Below the pieces are notes generated by a model. The model worked only from the letters and a program-made list of their open reading frames with translations. It did not search any database and was not told where the DNA came from. Shown one piece after another: positions 33,288 through 40,919 of a stretch of DNA of 64,000 bases. Position numbers and translations under genes: made by a program. The stretch's first letter is position 1. Each line of letters starts with the position of its first letter. This DNA is from Achromobacter animicus (GTDB lineage Bacteria > Pseudomonadota > Gammaproteobacteria > Burkholderiales > Burkholderiaceae_B), in contig NZ_CADIJM010000006.1 of assembly GCF_902859585.1 (NCBI RefSeq), positions 205,165-269,164 on the forward strand, in the 5' to 3' direction.

Positions 33288-34739
33288 ATGTTGACCCAAA
33301 CCACCGCCCTGGTATGGCTGCTGCTGTTCTCGGGCGGCTTCGCCGTGGCCAGCGTGCTGTACACCCGGCGCAAGCGCGGCACCCTGGAAGACTACATCGT
33401 CGCGCGCAACAGCCAGGGGTCATTTGGCACGATCCTGACGCTGATGGCGTCCACGCTGGGCGCATGGATTCTCTTTTCGCCGGCGCAGGCCGCAACCTGG
33501 GGCGGGCTGGCCGCCGTGATCGGCTACGCGCTCGGGTCGATGTCGCCGCGCCTGGTCATGATTCCGCTGGGCCGGCGCATGCGCGAACTGATCCCGCACG
33601 GTCACACGCTGACCGAATTCCTGATGGCGCGCTACGGCCGGCCCATGTACGGCCTGGCGCTTTTCATCATGCTGTTCTACCTGTTCATCGCGCTGTCGGC
33701 CGAGGTTACCGCCATAGCCAAGCTGGTCGCGATGCTGGCGCCCGTGCCGCTGTGGGCCACCGCCGCCATCGTGATGGGGACGACCTTGCTCTACACCACC
33801 TACGGCGGCCTGCGCTCGTCCATCTTCACCGATCAGGTGCAGATGATGATCATCGTGCCGCTGCTGGTGGTGCTGTGCGTCGTCGGCTGGCAGGCGGCCG
33901 GTGGCGCATTGCCCACCATCGAAGCCCTGCAGGCCAAGGCGCCGCAACTGCTGGACCTGACCGACCCGGTGGGCGTGAAGGCGGGACTGACCTTCTTTGT
34001 CGCCATTTTGCTGACCGGCATCTTCCATCAGGGCAACTGGCAACGCATCTACGCCGCCCGCGACACCCGCACGATGCGCAACGGCTTTCTGCTGGGCGGC
34101 GTGCTGGTGGCGCCGTTCATCTTTTTGATGGGCCTGTTCGGCCTGGCCTTTGTCGGGTTGGCGCCCGAGGGCGACAGCTCGATCGCGCTGTTCAGCGTCA
34201 TCATGCCGCACGCCCCGGCGTGGTTCGTCATTGCCCTGATTCCGCTGGGCCTGTCCCTGGTCATGAGCACCGCCGACACCGCCATCAGCGCGGTGTCCAG
34301 CATCATTGCGGTCGACCTGCGCCGCCTGATGCCCAACGCCGGCGGCGCCACCATGAAGCGCCTGGCGCGGTGGCTGGTGCTGCTGATGGCGATCCCCGTG
34401 ATGATCGTGGCGTCGCAAGGCTACAGCGTGCTGTACCTGTTCCTGCTGGCCGACCTGCTGTGCTCGGCCGCCGCCTTCCCGGTGTTTTACGGGCTTTTCA
34501 GCCGCAAGCACGATGGATTCACGGCGACCACGGCCACCATCACGGGGCTGATCGCCGGCCTTTTCTTCTTCCCCGCGCCGGGGGACAAGCCGACCTTCCT
34601 GCTGGAATCGTTCCTGCTGGCGGCGTTTGTGCCGGTGGTGACGACGGTGCTGATCCGGCTGGTGATGCGCGGACGGAAGGAGTTTGATTTCTCGACGCTG
34701 AGCGCGGCGGTGCGGCGGTTGGATAAGGAGACGGTTTGA
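33288..34739 (+). CDS. Sodium:solute symporter under TPP riboswitch control, candidate thiamine or precursor transporter
   Basis: A 483-residue SSS-family transporter with about 13 hydrophobic segments: RGTLEDYIVARNSQGSFGTI at residues 27-46, the TYGGLRSSIFTDQVQMMI motif near 165 and STADTAISAVSSIIAVDLRR near 325, where Na+-site serine/threonines normally sit. The ATG at 33288 has GGGAGG ten bases upstream. The TPP riboswitch in its leader indicates that the cargo is thiamine, hydroxymethylpyrimidine or another thiamine-related compound; SSS genes under THI elements have been predicted as such (ThiV). No other thiamine gene is adjacent. Confidence 0.88.
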   Translation: MLTQTTALVWLLLFSGGFAVASVLYTRRKRGTLEDYIVARNSQGSFGTILTLMASTLGAWILFSPAQAATWGGLAAVIGYALGSMSPRLVMIPLGRRMRELIPHGHTLTEFLMARYGRPMYGLALFIMLFYLFIALSAEVTAIAKLVAMLAPVPLWATAAIVMGTTLLYTTYGGLRSSIFTDQVQMMIIVPLLVVLCVVGWQAAGGALPTIEALQAKAPQLLDLTDPVGVKAGLTFFVAILLTGIFHQGNWQRIYAARDTRTMRNGFLLGGVLVAPFIFLMGLFGLAFVGLAPEGDSSIALFSVIMPHAPAWFVIALIPLGLSLVMSTADTAISAVSSIIAVDLRRLMPNAGGATMKRLARWLVLLMAIPVMIVASQGYSVLYLFLLADLLCSAAAFPVFYGLFSRKHDGFTATTATITGLIAGLFFFPAPGDKPTFLLESFLLAAFVPVVTTVLIRLVMRGRKEFDFSTLSAAVRRLDKETV

Positions 34740-34760
34740 GGGGGGCGTAGTAATCACACC

Positions 34761-34830
34761 GTCCGAAATTGGCCTACAAATTTCGGACAGATTTGCCGTC
34801 TGTCCGAAAAAGATATACAAATATCGGACA
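34761..34830 (+). promoter_or_regulatory. Two inverted repeats upstream of the AbiE locus
   Basis: A perfect 10-bp inverted repeat (GTCCGAAATT at 34761-34770, AATTTCGGAC at 34779-34788) is followed by a second one (TGTCCGA at 34801-34807, TCGGACA at 34824-34830) sharing the TCCGA/TCGGA motif. Known AbiEi antitoxins bind two inverted repeats in their own promoter, so these are the expected autorepressor sites. A weak TTGCCG-N17-TACAAA promoter overlaps the second. Confidence 0.75.
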
Positions 34831-34840
34831 AGGATGCGCT

Positions 34841-34864
34841 ATGAACGATATCAAGACAGATTGA
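34841..34864 (+). other. Seven-codon ORF at the expected antitoxin start
   Basis: The ATG at 34841 has AAGGA seven bases upstream, where the antitoxin should start, but this frame reads MNDIKTD and stops. Skipping one base joins it to an open frame reading ISRQIEAS before the antitoxin ATG at 34872, a sequence that fits AbiEi N-termini. Either a one-base insertion has occurred or the short ORF couples to reinitiation at 34872. Confidence 0.5.
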
Positions 34865-34871
34865 GGCCAGC

Positions 34872-35507
34872 ATGGAGGCCGCCAGGCCCGGCCATGTCTG
34901 GGGCGCGGCTGACTTCGCCCATCTGGGTGGCCGCGACGCGGTGGACAAGGCGCTGCAGCGCCTTGCTGCCGCCGGGAAATTGCGCCGGATCGACCGTGGG
35001 TTGTATGACCGGCCCAGAGTAAACAGCCTGACGAAAAAGGCCGCAGTCCCGGACTATCGCGCGGTGCTGGATGCGATCGCCCGTCGGGATCAGTTGCGTT
35101 TGCTGGTCGATGGCATGACCGCAGCGAACGATCTGGGACTGACTCATGCCGTGCCCGCGCACGTCACGATTCATACCGATGCTCGCCGGCGGGCCATCCG
35201 GTTCGACAATCTGGTGATTCAGTTCAAGCTCACTGCTCCAAGCCGTTTGTTTTGGGCCGGAAGGCCTGCAATGCGCGTTGTGCAGGCGTTGCACTGGCTC
35301 AAAGACACTTTGCCCGCCAACAAACCCAACATCCTCAAACGGCTGTCTGCCATCCTGGCAGACTCTCCTCAAGGAGCTGCCATTCGCCAAGACATATCGG
35401 CGGGATTCAGCACCTTGCCCGCGTGGATGCAGGACGTGGTCCGAGAATTGCCCGGTTGCACTCCACAGGTAGGTGCGCCCGAGGAGACAATGACGGTCTC
35501 CAGATAG
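34872..35507 (+). CDS. AbiEi-type antitoxin (type IV toxin-antitoxin)
   Basis: A 211-residue protein resembling AbiEi antitoxins (DUF6088-like): RPGHVWGAADFAHLGGRDAV, DKALQRLAAAGKLRRIDRGL, YDRPR at residues 5-48 is the winged helix-turn-helix, followed by a DAIARRDQLRLLVDGMTAANDLGLTHAVP domain. The antitoxin represses its own promoter and counteracts the nucleotidyltransferase toxin encoded just downstream. The ATG at 34872 lacks its own ribosome-binding site; the upstream signals lead into another frame, so the true N-terminus is in doubt. Confidence 0.78.
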   Translation: MEAARPGHVWGAADFAHLGGRDAVDKALQRLAAAGKLRRIDRGLYDRPRVNSLTKKAAVPDYRAVLDAIARRDQLRLLVDGMTAANDLGLTHAVPAHVTIHTDARRRAIRFDNLVIQFKLTAPSRLFWAGRPAMRVVQALHWLKDTLPANKPNILKRLSAILADSPQGAAIRQDISAGFSTLPAWMQDVVRELPGCTPQVGAPEETMTVSR

Positions 35508-35533
35508 CGCCAGTCGCGCAGTGGGACCTCGGC

Positions 35534-36579
35534 ATGAATTTGAATTTCCAGACGGTCATTCAGGCGAGCGGCGCAGAGCGTCGCGGCTTGTTTCTGACCA
35601 CGGCCGCGCGTTTGGGCACCGCCGTTCAACATGTCGAAAAAGACTTCTGGGTGTGCTGGGTCCTGGATGCCCTGTTCAACGGCTTGCCGTCCAAGGGGCC
35701 GCGTTTGCTGTTCAAGGGCGGCACGTCGCTGTCCAAATCATTCGGACTGATTTCGCGCTTTTCCGAGGACATAGACATTACGGTGTTTCGCCAGGATATC
35801 GGCGAGCCCATCGAGGTGTCGGACCTCCACGCCTTGAGCGGCAAACAACGCCGCGTCCGTCTCGATCGCATCCGCGACGCCTGCCGGCAATACATTGCCG
35901 AGGTGATGGCAGTGCATTTGGGCGAGATTGCAAATCGGATCATGCTCACCGACCAATTCCGTGTGGAGCTGGACCTTGAAGATCCCGACCGGCAGACGTT
36001 GCTGTTCTGGTATCCCGCCGTGACGTCTGCGGAGGGCGACTACATTCGTTCCGCTGTAAAGATTGAGGCAGGCGCCAAGTCGGCGTTGGACCCGCACGAG
36101 TCGGCCACCGTCATTCCTTATATCGCTGACGATTTGGCCGATCTGGACATGGCGGTGCGCGACGTCACAACCGTTAAGCCCGAGCGCACGTTTTGGGACA
36201 AGATCATCATCTTGCACGGGGCGCGCCAATGGCATGACCGCCGGGGGAGTTACGCCAGGGCGGGCAGCGGGTCTCGCGTCACTTTTACGACATCCACCGC
36301 CTATTGCAGCACCCGGACATCAGTACGTGGTTGGCCGACCAGGATTTGGCTCAGGACTGCGCGCTGCACGCGCGGATGTTCTTCGGCAGCGGCGATCTGG
36401 GGCTGGACCTGGCGCAGCGCGGCTCTTTCACTTTGGCGCCGTCGCAGCCCATGAGCGAATCGCTAGCGCGCGATTACGTGGCGATGGGAGGAATGGTTTT
36501 CGGCGCGCTGCCCGAGATCCAAGATGTGTTGCAATCCATTGGGACGCTGGAACAGCGCCTCAACGCCAGGGAAGGGTAA
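35534..36579 (+). pseudogene. AbiEii/AbiGii-type nucleotidyltransferase toxin, interrupted by a frameshift
   Basis: Starting at ATG 35534, the frame encodes a nucleotidyltransferase-like toxin: HVEKDFWVCWVLDALF, then the active-site block LLFKGGTSLSKSFGLI and SEDIDITVF (GS...DxD), and VKPERTFWDKIIILHGARQW near residue 220. After WHDRRG the frame degenerates, while the next frame continues with the expected sequence (ELRQGGQRVSRHFYDIHRLL and onward to 36579). One missing G in the run at 36243-36247 (five G, six needed) explains it. It may be a pseudogene, a slippage-controlled gene or a sequencing error. Repaired length would be 348 residues. Confidence 0.75.
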
Positions 36580-36581
36580 GG

Positions 36582-37292
36582 GTGAAAAGCCGCATGGAAG
36601 CAGCTCAAAGGTCCGGAAATCTGCGTGTAGAGCGCTTTGGTCTAAACACCAAAGGCCGCGATCTCGCCGTCGGCGACATTCACGGCCATTTCGGCCGGCT
36701 TGAAGCCGCGCTTGCCGCAGCCCGGTTTTCCCCTGAGCATGACCGCTTGTTCGCCGTCGGTGATCTCGTCGATCGCGGGCCAGAGTCCGCCGAGGTTCTG
36801 GCTTGGCTGGAGCGCCCCTGGTTTCACGCGATCTGCGGGAATCACGACCTCATGACGTGGCGGCGCGCCATGAACAACCCCATTCCCGACGTGGATCATC
36901 GCCTCCATGGCGGGGAATGGCTGGACGCGTGCGATGGCGACACCCAGGTCCGCATCGCTACATGCCTGAATGCCTTGCCGTTGGCCATCGAGGTGGAAAC
37001 GCCGGGCGGTGTCGTCGGTCTGGTGCATGCCGACTTTCCCTATGACGATTGGCAAGCCATTCATGGCGCCGGCTTCAGTCTGGACGATGAAGACGCGTGC
37101 CTGTGGTCCATCGACCGCTATCGAATGCAATATGCCAAACCTGTCCGAAACGTCCGTGCGGTGGTCCACGGGCACATGACGCTGCGCAAGCCGGCGCAGT
37201 TGGGCAATGTGTATTACATCGACACGGGGGGTTGGCTGGACGGGGGGCGGTTCACGCTGCTGGATCTGCACACGTTGAAGCCTTGCCGGTGA
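36582..37292 (+). CDS. Metallophosphoesterase, PP2A-like serine/threonine phosphatase
   Basis: A 236-residue protein with the phosphoesterase motifs in order: LAVGDIHGHFGRLE (D-x-H), VGDLVDRGPESAEVL (G-D-x-x-D-R-G), ICGNHD (G-N-H-D), LVHADFP and VVHGHMTL. It resembles PrpA/PrpB or diadenosine-type phosphatases of bacteria. GTG at 36582 with AAGGG upstream is taken as start, three bases after the toxin stop; ATG at 36594 is an alternative. The open frame further upstream to 36063 overlaps the toxin gene and is spurious. It may be co-transcribed with the AbiE locus but functionally is probably separate. Confidence 0.88.
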   Translation: MKSRMEAAQRSGNLRVERFGLNTKGRDLAVGDIHGHFGRLEAALAAARFSPEHDRLFAVGDLVDRGPESAEVLAWLERPWFHAICGNHDLMTWRRAMNNPIPDVDHRLHGGEWLDACDGDTQVRIATCLNALPLAIEVETPGGVVGLVHADFPYDDWQAIHGAGFSLDDEDACLWSIDRYRMQYAKPVRNVRAVVHGHMTLRKPAQLGNVYYIDTGGWLDGGRFTLLDLHTLKPCR

Positions 37293-37393
37293 AACGGTCA
37301 AGCGCCGTCGCGCTTGCCGTACAAATATTGCGGCTCCATAGGCGGGCTGTAGGTTCCACCTACGGGCCGTAGAGATTCTGCCCGTAGAAACAA

Positions 37394-37429
37394 AAAAGCC
37401 TTGGCACACAAAAAGTGTCCAAGGCTTTT
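37394..37429 (-). terminator. Bidirectional terminator after tRNA-Ala
   Basis: AAAGCCTTGG and CCAAGGCTTT form a stem around a TTTTT loop region, with a T-run on the minus-strand side (CTTTTTTG). It terminates the tRNA-Ala transcript and can also act on the convergent phosphoesterase transcript. Confidence 0.85.
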
Positions 37430-37441
37430 CCGTCTGGAATT

Positions 37442-37517
<76 letters not shown>

Positions 37518-37587
37518 AAATCAAGCAAGACCAGAAATATACAGGAATTCCCCCCGGCTGCGCAACACGCGTCGGCGCCGATATTTT

Positions 37588-38370
37588 TCAGACAAATGCG
37601 AGCGTGGCGATGACCGGCGCGTGGTCTGACGGTTGCTCGTTGCGGCGGGGTTCCTTGTCGATCACGCAGGCGGTGCAACGCTTGACCAGGGGGGCGGACA
37701 GCAGCACGTGGTCGATGCGCAGTCCGGCGTTGCGGCGGAACGCGAATTGGCGGTAATCCCACCACGTAAACGACTTTTCCGGCTGCTCGAACAGGCGGAA
37801 CGAGTCGGTCAGGCCCACGTCGATCAGCGAGCGCAAGGCCTGGCGTTCAGGTTCGGACACCAGGACCTGGCCTTCCCACTTTTCGGGGTTGTGCACGTCT
37901 TCGTCGGCGGGCGCGACGTTGTAGTCGCCCAGCACGGCCAGGCGGGGGAATTGCTTGATCTCTTCAGCCAGCCATTTGCGCATGGCTTCAAACCATTCCA
38001 GCTTGTACGCGTACTTGTCGGACCCGACCGACTGGCCGTTGGGGCAGTAGGCGCAGACGACGCGCACGTCGCCTTCGGGGCTGGGGAAGGTCAGGGCCAG
38101 GACGCGCTGCTGCGGGTCTTCGTAGCCGGGGATGTTGCGCACCATCGTCGTGCCGGGCACGCGGGAAATGATGGCGACGCCGTTATAGGTTTTCTGGCCG
38201 GCCCACACAGCGTGGTAGCCGGCTTCCTTGAATGCCGCCTCGGGGAACTTGTCGTCGGTGAGCTTGAGTTCCTGGATGCACAGCACGTCGACGGGATTGG
38301 CGGCGAGCCAGTCGAGGACCTGTTGCAGGCGCACGTTCAGGGAGTTGACGTTCCAAGTTGCGAGTTTCAT
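37588..38370 (-). CDS. xthA: Exodeoxyribonuclease III
   Basis: A 260-residue AP endonuclease/exonuclease of the ExoIII family: MKLATWNVNSLNVRLQQVLD at the N-terminus, CIQELKLTDDKFP with the metal-binding glutamate, VVCAYCPNG, VLGDYNVAPADEDVHNPEKW and the C-terminal RIDHVLLSAPL and SDHAPVIATL motifs with catalytic Asp-His. It removes abasic sites and 3' blocks during base-excision repair. The ATG at 38370 is the family-conserved start; the frame extends to 38439 without support. No strong ribosome-binding site is visible. Confidence 0.95.
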   Translation of the reverse strand: MKLATWNVNSLNVRLQQVLDWLAANPVDVLCIQELKLTDDKFPEAAFKEAGYHAVWAGQKTYNGVAIISRVPGTTMVRNIPGYEDPQQRVLALTFPSPEGDVRVVCAYCPNGQSVGSDKYAYKLEWFEAMRKWLAEEIKQFPRLAVLGDYNVAPADEDVHNPEKWEGQVLVSEPERQALRSLIDVGLTDSFRLFEQPEKSFTWWDYRQFAFRRNAGLRIDHVLLSAPLVKRCTACVIDKEPRRNEQPSDHAPVIATLAFV

Positions 38371-38712
38371 GTTTTGTTCAGATGTTTGTTTACGCGGCTC
38401 TCGCGGCATCGCGTCGGCGTGACGGGCCGATGGCTTCAAATCCCGCTTCGATGGTGTCGTTGAAACGAGAGCAATTCGGGGGGGCGAGGCCGCCCCATGC
38501 AGATGCGGAATGATACCGCGCCGCCATGACGCGCTTTTTTGCCCGGCCTGCGCATATTAGGTGTCTGACACCCGCGGGAGGCGATCGCCAGTTCGGGGCA
38601 GCGTCTCATTGCGGTGTCAGACACCGGCCAGCGGAGCTCCACCGCCGCCGCAAGGTGTCAGACACGCACAAACAAAAACCCCGATTCCTGCGAATCGGGG
38701 TTTTGGCTTTTG
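38371..38712. repeat. Intergenic region with three GGTGTCAGACACC palindromes
   Basis: Palindromes lie at 38560-38572 (central T instead of A), 38613-38625 and 38654-38666 (last base G). The 38613 copy shares 17 bases with the copy at 14651. Spacings are 53 and 41 bases, and here the sequences between are unrelated. No gene is supported in this 342-base gap. Confidence 0.8.
38675..38704 (-). terminator. Rho-independent terminator
   Basis: A 9-bp GC-containing stem (CCCCGATTC/GAATCGGGG) with loop CTGC, extended by AAAA/TTTT. On the minus strand it is followed by TTTTTGTTTGTG and lies nine bases after the stop of the 73-residue gene. Confidence 0.9.
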
Positions 38713-38934
38713 CTATTCGCTGATGTGATTGAACTCGACCGACCCTGGTTCAATCCCGCCGCGCCGCAGCCGGCCGTCGACATCGTCCGGATTTCCGCCC
38801 GCCGCGTCCGCCGCCGGCAAGTCCAGCCAATTCGCCAGTTCCTGCTTTGCTTGCTGGCTGTCGGATATCCCGCCATTGACCAGCGCCACGCCGTCGCTGC
38901 CGTCGAGCTTTCGATAACTGATCTGTGACTTCAT
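38713..38934 (-). CDS. Small conserved-looking protein of 73 residues, function unknown
   Basis: The ATG at 38934 has a near-perfect ribosome-binding site (AGGAGG, four bases upstream) and a terminator follows immediately, so the gene is very probably real. The product (MKSQISYRKLDGSDGVALVN...) is soluble, acidic in its C-terminal half and rich in Asp, Gly and Asn. It has no signal peptide or membrane helix. I do not recognise a family. The frame extends upstream to 39021 without support. Confidence 0.7.
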   Translation of the reverse strand: MKSQISYRKLDGSDGVALVNGGISDSQQAKQELANWLDLPAADAAGGNPDDVDGRLRRGGIEPGSVEFNHISE

Positions 38935-39021
38935 CTTGCCTCCTGGGTTGCGGTGGATTTGCCGGTCCACCGTAACACACGACGCATTAGCGTCATCCGG
39001 GGGGCTTCCCGGATGCGGCAA

Positions 39022-39804
39022 TCAACCCTTTACCAAACCGCCGTCCACGATCAGGTTCTGCCCGGTCACGGCGCGCGACCAGGGGCTGGCGAAGAACAGA
39101 ACCGCGTCGGCGAATTGCTCCGGCGTGGTGACTTCGCGCAGCGGGGTGCCGGCGGCGATCATGTCGAAGACGGCGTCGGGGGTGGCGGCCGAGGCGTCGG
39201 TGGTGCGCAGCAGGCCGCCGGACACCATGTTGACGGTGATGCCGTCCGCGCCCAGTTCGTGGGACAGGGTGCGGGTAAAGGCAAGCAGCGCGGCCTTGGC
39301 GGCGGTGTAGTCGTGGTACGGCACGACGGGGTTCTGGACCAGATTGGTGCCGACGTTGATGATGCGGCCGCCGCCGGCGGCGCGCATGCCGGGCAGGGCG
39401 GCCTGCGTGGTGTTGAGCGCCGCGCGCACGCTGCCTTCGATCTGGGCGTTCATCTGCGCCCAGTCCAGCGTGTCGGCGTGGGGACGGGCGTCGCCGTTGA
39501 ACTGGAAGGCGGGCAGGGCGTTGTTGACGATCGTGCTGACCGGCTGGCCAAAGTGCTGGCTGGCGCGGGCGACCAGGGCGGCGACGGCGGCGGGGTCGCG
39601 CACGTCGGCCTGCACGGCCAGGGCGCGGTCCGGGGCGGAAGCCGCCAGAGCCTCGGCGCGCTCTGCGCTGTTCAGGTAGTTGATGACGACATTGGCGCCT
39701 TCACGCAGGAAGGCCTGCGCGATGGCGGCGCCCAGGCCGCGGCTGGCGCCGGTGACGATGACGAGTTGCTGGTTCAGGTTCAGTTGCGGGCGTTGCGATG
39801 ACAT
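39022..39804 (-). CDS. Short-chain dehydrogenase/reductase (3-oxoacyl-reductase-like)
   Basis: A 260-residue SDR: VIVTGASRGLGAAIAQAF near residue 15, VNNALPAF replacing the usual NNAG, and YTAAKAALLAF with catalytic Tyr and Lys. At the position 13 residues before the tyrosine, where SDRs have serine, the sequence is IINVGTNLVQNPV, giving threonine. The C-terminus is VTGQNLIVDGGLVKG. It may act on an acyl or alcohol substrate, with the Ser-to-Thr change possibly altering activity. It lies 17 bases downstream of the FCD-type GntR gene on the same strand. Confidence 0.88.
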   Translation of the reverse strand: MSSQRPQLNLNQQLVIVTGASRGLGAAIAQAFLREGANVVINYLNSAERAEALAASAPDRALAVQADVRDPAAVAALVARASQHFGQPVSTIVNNALPAFQFNGDARPHADTLDWAQMNAQIEGSVRAALNTTQAALPGMRAAGGGRIINVGTNLVQNPVVPYHDYTAAKAALLAFTRTLSHELGADGITVNMVSGGLLRTTDASAATPDAVFDMIAAGTPLREVTTPEQFADAVLFFASPWSRAVTGQNLIVDGGLVKG

Positions 39805-39821
39805 GGGGTACGGCTTCCTGC

Positions 39822-40625
39822 TCAGTGTTCCGAGCCGCTATTTAGCATGCGGCTGCGGGCTTTTTCGATATGGGCGCGCATGACGTTGCGCGCGCCCTCG
39901 GCATCCTGATCGCGGATCAGTTTGTAGATGTGGCGGTGTTCGTCGATGGCGGCGCGTGTGCGCTTCCAGGGTTCGCTGTGGACCAGATGGCGCATGACGT
40001 TCACGGCGTGGCTCACGTCGTATTCCAGCGACTTGAGCACCTGCACGAAGCGCTGGTTGCCCGTGGCCGTGGCAATGGCGCGGTGAAAGCCATAGTCGTG
40101 ATGGTGCGCGATGGCGCCGGACGCGTCGGCCTCTTCGTAGCCGGTCAGCATGCGGTCCATTTCATGCAGGTCTTCGGGTGTGCGGCGCAGTGCGGCCAGG
40201 TGCGCGCATTCGGGCTCGATCACCATGCGCAGTTCCAGGCCTTCCAGGATGTGGCCCACGCGGCGCGCGGGGTCCACGGCGGGCATGCCGCCCATCAGGT
40301 CCGGCTTGGACTTCACGTAGGAGCCCGATCCGCGGATCGAGTCCACGAGCTGGTCTTCACGCAGCCGGTCCAGCGCCTGGCGCACGACGGGCCGCGACAC
40401 TTCAAAGAGCGCGGCCAGTTCCAGTTCGGTGGGCAGCTTGTTGCCGGGGGCGATCTTGCCGGTGGCGATCGCATAGAACAGGCTTTCGTAGACGCGCTCG
40501 GCAAAGCGCTCGGCGCGGACATAGCCCAGGCCTGACGCCACCTCGGCCAGCACGTCCAGTTCGGGACGGGGGCGGGTGGCCGCGGCCAGCAGCGATTCAA
40601 GCTGCGGGTCACGTACGTTGCTCAT
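39822..40625 (-). CDS. GntR-family regulator, FadR/FCD type
   Basis: A 267-residue regulator. The winged helix-turn-helix covers about residues 38-105 (ERVYESLFYAIATGKIAPGN, ALFEVSRPVVRQALDRLRED, SIRGSGSYV). The FCD ligand domain follows with metal-site type residues (LELRMVIEPECAHLAAL, HHHDYGFHRAIATATGNQRF, EHRHIYKLIRDQD). These usually sense small organic acids. ATG at 40625 with GGAG seven bases upstream. It precedes the SDR in an operon and diverges from the aldehyde dehydrogenase, its likely targets. Confidence 0.92.
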   Translation of the reverse strand: MSNVRDPQLESLLAAATRPRPELDVLAEVASGLGYVRAERFAERVYESLFYAIATGKIAPGNKLPTELELAALFEVSRPVVRQALDRLREDQLVDSIRGSGSYVKSKPDLMGGMPAVDPARRVGHILEGLELRMVIEPECAHLAALRRTPEDLHEMDRMLTGYEEADASGAIAHHHDYGFHRAIATATGNQRFVQVLKSLEYDVSHAVNVMRHLVHSEPWKRTRAAIDEHRHIYKLIRDQDAEGARNVMRAHIEKARSRMLNSGSEH

Positions 40626-40919
40626 CGGGCGCTCCTTCAAGTAGGGACAGGTTGTCATGCGGCATGACTAACCGGCGGGCCGCTAAGCCCCTGAAATATT
40701 AGGGATAACCCGATCATCCAGAAAAATATCCTGAAGGTTGGGATTAAAGCTGTCATTTCAATTGACAAGTTGCGGAGGCCTCCCGTACCTTGCCATTCAA
40801 ACCACAACGCCCGCGCGCACGACGCGCAGGCGGCGCGGCCGGCCCAGCTGCTGGCAAGCGCTCCGAGACATGCAGCTTCCCCCAACCGGCCGTTCGGCCG
40901 CTACTTTACTCCGCACATC
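40626..40919. promoter_or_regulatory. Divergent control region with palindrome and TTGACA promoter
   Basis: A perfect 15-bp palindrome, GTCATGC-G-GCATGAC (40654-40668), lies 28 bases upstream of the GntR start and is a likely autoregulatory operator. For the aldehyde dehydrogenase, TTGACA (40762-40767) with TACCTT 18 bases on may be the promoter. The rest of the 294 bases shows no gene. Confidence 0.55.
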
